Below are positions 14,700 to 23,353 of a DNA stretch of 42,310 nt, one piece after another. The notes under the pieces are model-generated. The model did not search any database, was not told the origin of the DNA, and was given only the letters and a program-made list of their open reading frames with translations. Location of the stretch: assembly GCA_002493625.1 (NCBI GenBank), contig DKZK01000012.1, forward strand, positions 1 to 42,310. Direction: 5' to 3'. Origin of the DNA: Lachnospiraceae bacterium UBA7076 (GTDB taxonomy: Bacteria; Bacillota; Clostridia; Lachnospirales; Lachnospiraceae). Numbering within the stretch: position 1 is the stretch's first letter; each line of letters begins with the position of its first letter. The translations under genes and the position numbers were made by a program.

Positions 14700-17600
14700 T
14701 TATTTCCCCTCACCGGAGAGCGTTGCTGACGCAGTTGCCTTTTCCATCTGATACACGATCTCACTGAAATATTTTGGAGAAAGCTCCTTCATGGCAAGCC
14801 CCTTTTTCTCTTTATTTCTTCCGTAGGTAATGACAATATTTTTGTCGTCACTTCTGAAAAATTCCAAATCGTAAACCGTTACATCCTCGTCCTCAGACAC
14901 CATGTATCCGTCGGCAATAAATGCTCCGGAAAAATACAGCACCGCCTTTATTCCTGCTTCCGCATCATCCCTGTAAAAATAATAATACATTCCTCCATCC
15001 TCAGCCTGCCCCTTGTACCAGCCCATGGACTGAAGCTTGCTTGATAAGGATATGCCGCTTAAAATTACTCCGTCAAAACGATCTAAGGTTTTTTCGTTCT
15101 TTTCCTCGTCCGCCATAAGGTACATAGGTCGGTTAAGTTGTTCAACGGACTGGATAATCTCATAATCGGAAAGCTGCTCCTTCCATTTTGCCCTTGTGTC
15201 AGCATCAAGCTCTATCGGGTGGATGAGACCGATAAGTCCCTCCTCCGGAAGCGAAAACTCCTCCTCATCCTCGGTGTTAAAGCTGCCGTCCTCCATATAC
15301 CGGAAGGTTGCCGAAAGCGCGCCCTCCTCATATACGCCCCAAATAAGGCTTATTGCGAACTGATGCATAATCGGATTTTTTACAAACAGCGCATTCCACC
15401 GTTCCACGGTCCATTTTCTCTCCGTGGAAAGCGCAGCCTCAAGCCTCTGCTTCTGATTTGCAACGGTGGTCTTCATCTGCTTCTTCATCTGCTTAAACTC
15501 CGCATACGCCTCCGCAGCTAAAGCCTCATTATCCTTCTTGCCCGGCGCAGGCATATTTTTAAGCTTCTTGTTATTTTCATCAAATATTTCAATCTCTAAC
15601 GCAGGTGTTATGTAAACTGTAAATTTACGCTCACCATAATCAAAAACACGCGCATGGTTCTCATCAAAGCCAAGGTCAGGCACAATCCTGTCGGCAAGCT
15701 CCTCCGTGGAAAGCCCAAGCTGCTCCGCAGCAAAGCGAAGCGCATCTGCGGCAGCCGTCTTTACCTGCCTGTATTTATACTTTCTTGATATTCCATCCAC
15801 AATAAGAAGCGCCGTAGGGCTGTCGTTTAGCGCAAGGGCTTTTACAGCCTCCGCAGCTATGGCTCCTCTTGAATTTTTAGCCCATTCGTCAATGTTGTGC
15901 TTCATTATCTGAACAATCTGCGCGCCTCCATGTATGCCTGCCGCATAAAGCACCCATTTTTTCTTTGCCTCCGCTCCTGCCTGAAGCCATTTATCAAAAA
16001 GCTCCGTTACATACTCCGCAAGCTGGGTCTTGTTTAATTTTTCCGTAAGCATAAGAACATCCTTGTTTACGCCGGGTACGGGCATGGAGGAGTATGCAAG
16101 AAGTATCGCCTGCATATATTCCTCGGTTGCCACGTCACCGGTTTTTCCTTCATCCGCAAGCATATGTACCTCTGTAAAAGGCGTTTCGTAAGCCCATGCC
16201 AGAGTTCTTTTCTTTCCTCCCTTGTGAAGCTCTTTTACATAGCTGTCCGCGCTCACTTCGCCCTGCGAGTGCTGATTATCTCCCTCACCGAGAACGGCGC
16301 GTATAGCTCCTGCAACCTTGCTGCTCTTTTCAGTTTCCAATGCTTTTTTAAGCTCCTCCGTATAGCCGCCGCATTGACCCAGTATTGCCACGGCAAGCTC
16401 TCTCTCGGCAGCCTTTTTTGAGCCAAGCCTTTCAATCACCTCCGGCATCCAATCCGTTTTTTCCTTAAACAGCTTTACCATTGCCTCCTTAACAGCCTTT
16501 GAGCCGTCGCCGAAATATCCAAAAATTTCTTTCTTATATACATCATTTTTTCTGCCAAGTATTTCTACTGCAAACGCCCTTCCATCTGCATCCGAGGCAG
16601 AAAATGCAGTAATGCACTCATCCGGCTGCGCATCAACATAATCGGAAAATATGTCCTTTAAAACCGCCACATACTCTGCCTTCCACGTATCTGAGTATAT
16701 ATTCTGCGCCATCCCGCATCCGATCTGCCACTGCTTTGCAACAGATAACCCTATATCCTGAAAATCGCAAAACCGCTCCTTAACCATTTCAGTCACAAGC
16801 TTCCCATTGGCAAAAAATCTCGTCATGTAACTGTAGTATCCCCGAAAGCCTAAAAATACCACGCACCTTTTACTGAAATTATCCTTTCCAAGCATGGAAA
16901 TATAGTTGTCAAGAGAATTAAGCACAACATAATAAGAAGCATGAAACCCGCTTGTATTCATAAGCGCCGCCTCAATATTGTACAAGTTATCAAGGCTGTC
17001 CCCTGTCAGAAGATAATTTATGACAGTATTCCTATATTGCGCATCAACATGATCTGCAAATTTGTCCGCAATATCCCTCTGCATATTTTCCTTTTTTTCA
17101 TCTGATTTATAGTGCTTTTCATAGAGCGACGGTCTTTCCTTTTTTATAAGCTCCGACAAAATTGCGCATATCCTTGAGACTGATGTATCAATTGCCTCCC
17201 TGTATGCATCAGGCTCCTCGTCTGCAAGCCACAGCAGCGTCTTATGATAAGCATCCCCCTGTCCTGCGCACCAACATATAAGCTTTACCGTGTCAGGTGA
17301 AAATGTTTTCTTCCAAACGGATATAATTCCAAGCACTTTATCGTCCGTCGTGTCACCAACCTTTTTGGAGGCGTTCATCATAATATCCATTGTTTTTGGA
17401 AGGTTGTCGCCATACAGACAAAGTCTTATAAGGTTTCTGAAGCATACCGAATATCTGATGTTATTTATGCAGTTTCCTATGAGAAGCCTCGGCATCAGGT
17501 ATGAGGCGCCGGTTCCGTACATAGCTATTTTTCCTCCAAGCGCCTTGATGTTATCCGGTATTTCCCCGCCGTCCCTGCCAGTTCTTACATATTCCACAAT

Positions 17601-18344
17601 TCTTTTTCTGTCATGCTCAGGCATGTTCTCAAATACAAGTCCGCTGTTTTCCACAATCAACGCCTCATATCCCTTAAAAAGCTCAGCGTCTGACCCCGTA
17701 AAATTGCCTGTTTCTTTATTTTCCTTAGCTCCAAAAACCTTGGACAGACCGCCTAAAATGCCCCAGTTTTTACCTGCCTGCTTGCTCTTGTTTTCAGCTC
17801 CTGCCGTATTTTCAAGAAACATAAAATAGGTACAATAAATGGTAAGCTTTTCCGTGATACTGTTATCCGGGCAAAGCGCAAGGGAATTATTAAGCACCGG
17901 AAGGCTTTCCCCCGACAGGTTCCATAATTCAGTAAAATTTGCGTAATGCATGCTATATCCGGCATATGCCCCTGCGAACATTACAATCATCTTTTCCTTC
18001 GGCAGCATGCTCTTAAAACTTTCATCTGCCTTTATTGTCTCACGAAGCTCATAGAGGGACATCATACTGTGTACATTATAAAACGGCTCAAAAATGACAT
18101 TAAAAAGCCTTAAAAATTCATCATAGCGCTTCGCCTTTAAATATTTTACAAATATTTTTGATATGCCCTGCCTCATGCTGTAGTCCACAGCTGCTGCATC
18201 CGTTTTCTGTCCTATCCCGAAATCAGGCAGTCCGGTTTCCCCCAGAAGATAGCTTTCCGCAAGTGAAAGCTGACCTTCATTTAACCCCGCCTTTTCCAGT
18301 ACGGCAATTATTTTTTCCATTTGCATTTCCCTGGCGTTTTTCAT
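14700..18344 (-). CDS. DUF4132 protein, YehI-like
   Basis: A 1214-residue cytosolic protein, close in length to E. coli YehI. Most of it is helical with HEAT-like repeats, clearest at about 580-860 (VEILGRKND, ELAVAILGQCGG, AVKALALNDSP). The C-terminal 250 residues hold the DUF4132 domain (WTVERWNALFVKNPIMHQF onward). No catalytic motif is recognised. In other genomes YehI-type proteins are encoded with YehL MoxR ATPases, VWA and SWIM proteins, which are present here at 20920-28000, so they probably act together. The start at 18344 is chosen because AAGGAG lies 10 nt upstream inside a longer frame. A MITE-like element lies immediately upstream and may have separated it from its operon. Confidence 0.85.
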   Translation of the reverse strand: MKNAREMQMEKIIAVLEKAGLNEGQLSLAESYLLGETGLPDFGIGQKTDAAAVDYSMRQGISKIFVKYLKAKRYDEFLRLFNVIFEPFYNVHSMMSLYELRETIKADESFKSMLPKEKMIVMFAGAYAGYSMHYANFTELWNLSGESLPVLNNSLALCPDNSITEKLTIYCTYFMFLENTAGAENKSKQAGKNWGILGGLSKVFGAKENKETGNFTGSDAELFKGYEALIVENSGLVFENMPEHDRKRIVEYVRTGRDGGEIPDNIKALGGKIAMYGTGASYLMPRLLIGNCINNIRYSVCFRNLIRLCLYGDNLPKTMDIMMNASKKVGDTTDDKVLGIISVWKKTFSPDTVKLICWCAGQGDAYHKTLLWLADEEPDAYREAIDTSVSRICAILSELIKKERPSLYEKHYKSDEKKENMQRDIADKFADHVDAQYRNTVINYLLTGDSLDNLYNIEAALMNTSGFHASYYVVLNSLDNYISMLGKDNFSKRCVVFLGFRGYYSYMTRFFANGKLVTEMVKERFCDFQDIGLSVAKQWQIGCGMAQNIYSDTWKAEYVAVLKDIFSDYVDAQPDECITAFSASDADGRAFAVEILGRKNDVYKKEIFGYFGDGSKAVKEAMVKLFKEKTDWMPEVIERLGSKKAAERELAVAILGQCGGYTEELKKALETEKSSKVAGAIRAVLGEGDNQHSQGEVSADSYVKELHKGGKKRTLAWAYETPFTEVHMLADEGKTGDVATEEYMQAILLAYSSMPVPGVNKDVLMLTEKLNKTQLAEYVTELFDKWLQAGAEAKKKWVLYAAGIHGGAQIVQIMKHNIDEWAKNSRGAIAAEAVKALALNDSPTALLIVDGISRKYKYRQVKTAAADALRFAAEQLGLSTEELADRIVPDLGFDENHARVFDYGERKFTVYITPALEIEIFDENNKKLKNMPAPGKKDNEALAAEAYAEFKQMKKQMKTTVANQKQRLEAALSTERKWTVERWNALFVKNPIMHQFAISLIWGVYEEGALSATFRYMEDGSFNTEDEEEFSLPEEGLIGLIHPIELDADTRAKWKEQLSDYEIIQSVEQLNRPMYLMADEEKNEKTLDRFDGVILSGISLSSKLQSMGWYKGQAEDGGMYYYFYRDDAEAGIKAVLYFSGAFIADGYMVSEDEDVTVYDLEFFRSDDKNIVITYGRNKEKKGLAMKELSPKYFSEIVYQMEKATASATLSGEGK

Positions 18345-18367
18345 TTTTACACTTCTCCTTTTCATTT

Positions 18368-18595
18368 AACTTTGCATTAGGCGATTGCGAAGCTCTGTTT
18401 TCTGCAACGTCCGTTGTTCAATATAGACAAATCAACGCATGGCACGCTTCCGCTGCTTGTCGCACGTAGCAGTGCTAAGCTCGAAAATACCTCGCTAAGC
18501 ACTGACGGCTCCAAAGCACCATGCTTATGATATTGTCTATATTTCGCAACTAAGTTTTGAAAATAAGGAGTTTCGCAATTGCCTGAACTTTACAT
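18368..18595. mobile_element. MITE-like palindromic element with flanking direct repeats
   Basis: The 208-bp core (18378-18585) has terminal inverted repeats TAGGCGATTGCGAAGCTC and the inverse of CAGGCAATTGCGAAACTC. Nested inverted repeats follow: AATATAGACAA/TTGTCTATATT (18420-18430, 18533-18543), GCATGG/CCATGC, and AGTGCTAAGC/GCTAAGCACT, so the whole can fold as one long hairpin. It is flanked by AACTTTGCAT (18368-18377) and AACTTTACAT (18586-18595), consistent with a 10-bp target duplication carrying one later change. There is no open frame. Partial relatives occur at 3861-3911 and 4032-4078. A further ATTGCAAACCTCTG copy of the terminus lies at 18600. Confidence 0.65.
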
Positions 18596-18637
18596 AAATA
18601 ATTGCAAACCTCTGTTTTTTACAAATAAAACCGGAAA

Positions 18638-19003
18638 TTATAACTCCTGCCACTGAATACAGGAGGGTCTTTCATATGTACTTAAAAATTCCTTAATACA
18701 TAATATTGCATCCTTCATGGAAATCACTGCGTCTGCGCTTGGACACCACTCCTCGCCCTCCGCAAGAAAAGTGACCTCCTTTTTGTTGTTTTCATTATAA
18801 GAGAGCCACATATCCCCCGTTTCGCCTTCAAAAAAATTGATTGCTGCATATGGTTCATTCGTGCAGACACTCAGACAGGGATACTTCTCATCCCCGCTGA
18901 CCCAAATACTATCTTTTTCCTTTGCCGCAGTCTGCACAAATTTTATTACATCATCTGCTGATTGAAAAGTAAAATCCCCTTTGTATGTACTGACCGTTAC
19001 CAT
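18638..19003 (-). CDS. Imm1-like small protein
   Basis: A 121-residue cytosolic protein with acidic character. The pattern of a central beta region (CLSVCTNEPYAAINFF, GDMWLSYNE), a Thr/Phe strand, a helix starting AVISMKDAILCIKEFL, and the closing RPSCIQWQEL resembles the Imm1 family of immunity proteins for polymorphic toxins. The resemblance is from memory and moderate. The start at 19003 has GAAAGGA 4 nt upstream; the longer frame has no site. There is no toxin gene beside it. It sits alone between the MITE-like element and the chemoreceptor gene. Confidence 0.55.
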   Translation of the reverse strand: MVTVSTYKGDFTFQSADDVIKFVQTAAKEKDSIWVSGDEKYPCLSVCTNEPYAAINFFEGETGDMWLSYNENNKKEVTFLAEGEEWCPSADAVISMKDAILCIKEFLSTYERPSCIQWQEL

Positions 19004-19185
19004 AAATTCCTTTCTCCGTAATTCCTGACTTGTCTTAGCCTGCAGCCCCGCAGAACGCTCCATGCCGTATCATTTCCTGAAACTAATATATCATATACAT
19101 ATATTAAATAAAACTATTATAATGCTTTTATCCGTATAAAAAAAGTTTAATATCTCATTATGTGCAAGAAGCGGCATGACAACTC

Positions 19186-19214
19186 TTGACATACGGGAAT
19201 TTTTGATATTAAAT
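19186..19214 (+). promoter_or_regulatory. Possible promoter of the chemoreceptor gene
   Basis: A perfect TTGACA (19186-19191) has only a weak -10 (TTAAAT, 19209-19214) at 17 bp. I looked for a SigD-type flagellar/chemotaxis -10 (GCCGATAA-like) and did not find one. Confidence 0.45.
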
Positions 19215-19247
19215 AAATATTAATATAGATTGGAAGGGAGATTGTAT

Positions 19248-20756
19248 ATGCAAAGAAAAAAAATGCAGGATGAGTGGATAGAACAGTTATCCGGTGAACT
19301 GAAGGTACAGGCACAGAAATCATTTCAGATTGGTGTATTTGAAGAAATTACAAATCCTATGATTAACAACAAGGCACCCGAATTGATGAAGTCCCTCAAC
19401 AATTTGTTAAACTGCGCAAATCTTCTATTAAATCATGCCAGAGAAAATATGACTATGCTCAACCGAATTAATCACTCAGGAATGTGGTCCATGTATTTTG
19501 GAGAAGGTTCCAATATCAGTCGTGTTGTATTTACCGATGAATTTCGTAAAATTACAGGCTATACAGACCTGAAAGACCTGGAAGACACATTAGATGCGTG
19601 GGTAGAAAAAATACACCCGTCTGACAAGCCGGCAGTTCTTAAGGAATTCCACGAAACAATCGATGATACTACAGGTCAGAAGGTTTTTGATGCAGAATAC
19701 CGTTTTCAGACAAAAAATGACGGTTTCCGCTGGATGCGTATGGCAGGAGAGATTGTAAGACGCGGCGGAAAGCCTTTTGAATTTATAGGTACAATCTCAG
19801 ATATTACAGTAGCACATGGCAATGCTGTGGAACTTGATATTTCCACGAAAAGGCATGACGCCATAGACTCCATACTCAACGAGGGCTCATGGAGCATGAA
19901 TGTTATTAACGGAGACATTGCCAATCCTGAAAACCCATTCTGGTACTCTGAGCAGTTCAGAAAGCTGCTTGGCTTTCATAGTGAAAAGGATTTCCCTAAC
20001 TCCCCTGATTCTTACTCCAATTTACTTCACGAGGACGATAAAAAAAGAGTCATGGAAAGCATTTTGCGCTATGTAAAAAACGGAGTAAATCAGGAGCCTC
20101 TCAATCTGGAATTTCAAATTCGTCATGCAGACGGAAGCTACCGATGGTTTCAAATGACCGTTACCGCGGTATTTGATTCCTCTAAGAATCCTATTGTACT
20201 TGCTGCAACCGCATTGGACGTAACGGAACAAAAACGCAGCAGGGAGATATTTGAGGCGGATATGGAAAAAAGCATCCAGAGTCTGGCTGCAGGACTTGAT
20301 GAAATCAGCGCAGTTGTTGCCTCAACAACGAAAGATGTTCAGGGATTGAATGAGCAGCAAAGCAGTATAACAACATCAGCCGCAGCAGTCAATGAAAAAG
20401 TGAATGAGTCCATCGAGATTATTTCCTTGATTCAGGGAATTGCTTCTCAAACTAATTTGTTGTCCCTGAATGCTTCCATTGAGGCAGCCAGAGCAGGCGA
20501 AGCAGGACGAGGTTTTGCTGTTGTTGCAGACGAGGTAGGAAAGCTGGCAATTTCCTGTAACGAAACCTCTGCGCACATATCACAGATTCTCAGTGAAATG
20601 CAACAGGCAATCACACATATTGTTTCAAAAATTGAAGGCATGGATCAGGCAGTTGTATCCCAGTCTTCTAACATGGAGAAAATAAATGCCATGACCAAGG
20701 AATTAAATGCGCTGTGTGAGCAGGAAAAAGAAATTGCCCGCACTGTATTTGCATAA
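19248..20756 (+). CDS. Soluble PAS-PAS methyl-accepting chemotaxis-type protein
   Basis: A 502-residue receptor without any membrane helix. After a helical N-terminus (1-70) come two PAS domains of the fold-3 type (about 75-190, with FRWMRMAGEI and FIGTISDIT; about 205-330, with YRWFQMTVTAV and ATALDVTEQ). A short MCP signalling domain follows (about 345-502) whose hairpin tip contains SQTNLLSLNASIEAARAGEAG. It should signal to CheA/CheW from the cytoplasm in response to a PAS ligand or redox state; none is identifiable. The ATG at 19248 has GGAAGGGAG 7 nt upstream, better than the TTG six codons earlier. It is on the opposite strand and splits the DUF4132 gene from the SWIM-VWA-MoxR operon. 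Confidence 0.88.
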   Translation: MQRKKMQDEWIEQLSGELKVQAQKSFQIGVFEEITNPMINNKAPELMKSLNNLLNCANLLLNHARENMTMLNRINHSGMWSMYFGEGSNISRVVFTDEFRKITGYTDLKDLEDTLDAWVEKIHPSDKPAVLKEFHETIDDTTGQKVFDAEYRFQTKNDGFRWMRMAGEIVRRGGKPFEFIGTISDITVAHGNAVELDISTKRHDAIDSILNEGSWSMNVINGDIANPENPFWYSEQFRKLLGFHSEKDFPNSPDSYSNLLHEDDKKRVMESILRYVKNGVNQEPLNLEFQIRHADGSYRWFQMTVTAVFDSSKNPIVLAATALDVTEQKRSREIFEADMEKSIQSLAAGLDEISAVVASTTKDVQGLNEQQSSITTSAAAVNEKVNESIEIISLIQGIASQTNLLSLNASIEAARAGEAGRGFAVVADEVGKLAISCNETSAHISQILSEMQQAITHIVSKIEGMDQAVVSQSSNMEKINAMTKELNALCEQEKEIARTVFA

Positions 20757-20819
20757 AATACATACATGGGGTATACAAAGGAAACCCACTTTTGCTCATC
20801 TACGACGTAACAGCACTAA

Positions 20820-20874
20820 AAATTGCCGGTTTAAGACAATCCTTTCAGATAAGGATATCTTAGACCGGCAATTT
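20820..20874. terminator. Bidirectional terminator between convergent MCP and SWIM genes
   Basis: AAATTGCCGGT (20820-20830) and ACCGGCAATTT (20864-20874) are perfect 11-bp inverted repeats, extended inward by six more pairs (one G-U). An inner TCCTT/AAGGA stem caps the hairpin. On the minus strand the stem ends in five T residues; on the plus strand in three. Weaker outer pairing (GACGT, GCACT) extends it to about 20803-20890. Confidence 0.75.
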
Positions 20875-20919
20875 AAGTGCCGACGTCTTCACACAATTTT
20901 TATAAGTTGTATATCATCC

Positions 20920-23343
20920 TCAAGCTCTGAGTGCCGCTTCGTCTGAGATTTCCATAATACCCCCGGCAATCTCATCATATTTAACCTTAGATAATGCCTC
21001 GGCAACGTAAATATTTACGCTGACAAACACCGGCACAAGCTCCTTATTGTCAGAAAAGCCTGTACTGTGCTTCATATCCTCCATTACCGATGACAAATCC
21101 TTCAGCATATGTGACAGCTTTTCCATTCCATACTGCATGGATGTTACGGCGCTCTGCTTTATATCATTTATGGTCTGACCCGAAACAGCCTGCATGCCGC
21201 TCTGGAAGACATGGGTCATAAGATTGCCGCAATTATCAAGCTGCTCCCTGATGCCCCTATAAGACATGCTGCCAGAGGAGCTTCCATAATCGTCAGCTTC
21301 ATTGTCGGTATTTTTGTTTTCCGCATCAGTCTTGCCATATTCTGCTTTCTTATCCTCATCAGCTTCGGCATCTACATCACCATCTGCGGCTTCCCAGTGC
21401 ATATTTTTTTTCTCATCCCAAGTTTTCTCCTCTGCCGTATTTTGCTCCGTTTTGTCCCTAGTTTTATCTCTTGTTTCGTCCCCTGTTATATCCCCGTAAT
21501 ACTCAATCGGGTACAGCATAAGCTCCCCATCATTTATGTATACCGAGCCTAAAAAGCAGGCGGGTTTTCTTTTTCCATCGCTTATTTGCTTATAAATGCG
21601 CTCCAGATATTTTATATTGTAGCTTTCTTCTACACTGTATGCAATCCGCACCTTGAGATATTTTCCGTTGCCATCCTTAAGGAACATAAAAAACTGCTGC
21701 CTTATATTATCAAAAAAAGCGTCCTCTATAGCCTCCGGGTATACAAGCACAAGCCGTTCCTCCGCGTACTTCTCCCAGTCAGGGGAAAACTTCTTCTGAA
21801 ACATATGGGCAAAATCATAAAAGCTGTTTTTTCTTATACCCTCCGCATCAAATGTTCTCACGCCTATATACTCTGCAATCGTTTCCTGAGAGGATGAAAG
21901 CCTGCCCTCATCATTTACCTTACATTTTGATAAATGTATGCGTGACTGCGCAAGCTGCTCCAGACTGAAGGGCAAGCCCCACGGCGCCCCCTCCTTTTCA
22001 GTCATTTTTTTTGTCCTTTTATTTTCGTAGTACATTGGTCTTGCACTTGTGTATGTATAAAATCTGCCGGTATGTTCCTCGATAAAGTATACCGTTATTC
22101 CCTCATAGCCCGCCTCCGACTTAAAATACCGATACCCCATTCCAATGAGATTCAACGGCTTTGAGGCGGTATACTCTGTCCGAAGCCTTCCTGCAATTTC
22201 AGCCAGAGCCTTACCATCCATATTTGAAATACGAGCCATGTCGCCATAAATATAGGCAATGTCTGTCAGCAGCCGTTCCACCCGAAAGGAGGCATGCCTG
22301 TTAAAATAAAGCTTAAGCTGCTCCGACAGCCCTTTGAATTTCTTTTCATGCTCCGCAAGACGCAGGTTATGGCACATAATGGCAAACCGCTCACAGCTTT
22401 CCATGTGCTCGGGCGAAATTCTTGCAAGCCCTGTTGAAATTATTTCGCCAAGCATATCCGTTATTTTGTCTGCAAGCAGGGAGACTGCCTCACGGTCAAA
22501 GCCCTGTTCCTCCTCGCCTGCAATAATATCAGCAATATGGTCTGCGGTGATTTTTTCCTTTGAAAGCTGATAACGGATAATTGCCTCACCCTTGTGCACA
22601 CACAGCTCCTTTTTGTGGCAGGAGCAGGTGGAATACTCAGGCGGTACGAGAAGCTTAACGGTCATACCCTCGTCAGCAAGGTTTACGGTCACAATGGAGC
22701 TTTCCTCAATAGACGCTTTATTTTCCATGGCTATATGCTCATATATGGTTCTTAACTTACTTATGCCAATCTGCTTTTTTATAGTGATTAGAGGATATTC
22801 CAGCAGCGCTGAAAAATCTGCCGTTCTCTTATTCCGCTGTGAAGTTCCATCTGTTGTTTTGACAGTTTCATCTGCTGTTCTAACAGTTCCATCTGCTGTT
22901 TTTGCATTTTCCTCTGCTGCTTTGACAATTCCATCTGTCGCTTTGACATTTCTATCTGATGCTTCGGCATTTCCATCCGTTGTTTTGATTTTTCCATTTA
23001 TCGCTTCATTACGCAACGTATCCTCAGCAGCTTCCAATTTATCAGCCGCCTGCCCCGCGAATTTTTCCTTGGCGAAAGTCACCGCCATGACAATATGCTT
23101 ACACATACTCCTTGAGGGGCACGTACATGTGCTTTCCCCTATAGGCAGGGTAAGCCTGCATGTCACATCATCAACAAAAACGGTAAGCTCCTTAGCCGCG
23201 CCGCCTGCTGCTTCCGCCTCATTTTCAATGCTTACGGCGGCGTTTTCCAAATCCTTATACGCTCTTTTCACGATTCCCTTGTTTGAAAGCCCAATCAGAT
23301 AATCGTCGTCCACCTGACTGAGCATCTGATACATTTCATCCAT
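20920..23343 (-). CDS. SWIM zinc-finger protein of the YehL/MoxR-VWA cluster (YehQ-like)
   Basis: An 807-residue protein with two SWIM-type CxC...CxH motifs: C73-C75-C81-H83 (CTCPSRSMCKH) and C240-C242-C248-H250 (CSCHKKELCVH). SWIM domains bind zinc and nucleic acid or protein. Between them, residues 113-168 are eight 7-residue repeats (type KTADGTV) from a 21-bp tandem array. A second acidic low-complexity insert spans about 618-694 (TRDKTRDKTEQNTAEEK and following). The rest is globular with no known catalytic motif. It is the last gene of the operon, 10 bp after the VWA gene; YehQ in E. coli has the same partner set. It is longer than such proteins usually are, largely because of the inserts. 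Confidence 0.82.
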   Translation of the reverse strand: MDEMYQMLSQVDDDYLIGLSNKGIVKRAYKDLENAAVSIENEAEAAGGAAKELTVFVDDVTCRLTLPIGESTCTCPSRSMCKHIVMAVTFAKEKFAGQAADKLEAAEDTLRNEAINGKIKTTDGNAEASDRNVKATDGIVKAAEENAKTADGTVRTADETVKTTDGTSQRNKRTADFSALLEYPLITIKKQIGISKLRTIYEHIAMENKASIEESSIVTVNLADEGMTVKLLVPPEYSTCSCHKKELCVHKGEAIIRYQLSKEKITADHIADIIAGEEEQGFDREAVSLLADKITDMLGEIISTGLARISPEHMESCERFAIMCHNLRLAEHEKKFKGLSEQLKLYFNRHASFRVERLLTDIAYIYGDMARISNMDGKALAEIAGRLRTEYTASKPLNLIGMGYRYFKSEAGYEGITVYFIEEHTGRFYTYTSARPMYYENKRTKKMTEKEGAPWGLPFSLEQLAQSRIHLSKCKVNDEGRLSSSQETIAEYIGVRTFDAEGIRKNSFYDFAHMFQKKFSPDWEKYAEERLVLVYPEAIEDAFFDNIRQQFFMFLKDGNGKYLKVRIAYSVEESYNIKYLERIYKQISDGKRKPACFLGSVYINDGELMLYPIEYYGDITGDETRDKTRDKTEQNTAEEKTWDEKKNMHWEAADGDVDAEADEDKKAEYGKTDAENKNTDNEADDYGSSSGSMSYRGIREQLDNCGNLMTHVFQSGMQAVSGQTINDIKQSAVTSMQYGMEKLSHMLKDLSSVMEDMKHSTGFSDNKELVPVFVSVNIYVAEALSKVKYDEIAGGIMEISDEAALRA
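22840..23007 (-). repeat. 21-bp tandem repeat (8 units) inside the SWIM gene
   Basis: Eight contiguous 21-bp units, for example gacagtttcatctgctgttct at 22861-22881 (split as 7 codons), keep the reading frame and encode heptapeptides such as KTADGTV, RTADETV and KTTDGTS. The units diverge toward the N-terminal side, as in an old, decaying minisatellite. Confidence 0.85.
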
Positions 23344-23353
23344 ATAAAAACGT

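Noticed and set aside
19186..19247. SigD-type chemotaxis promoter before the chemoreceptor gene
   Set aside because: No GCCGATAA-like -10 element is present. Only a SigA-like -35 is visible.
22840..23007. CRISPR-like regular repeat
   Set aside because: The 21-bp units are contiguous, without spacers, in frame and encode a protein linker. The same applies to 4248-4352 and 40958-41119.
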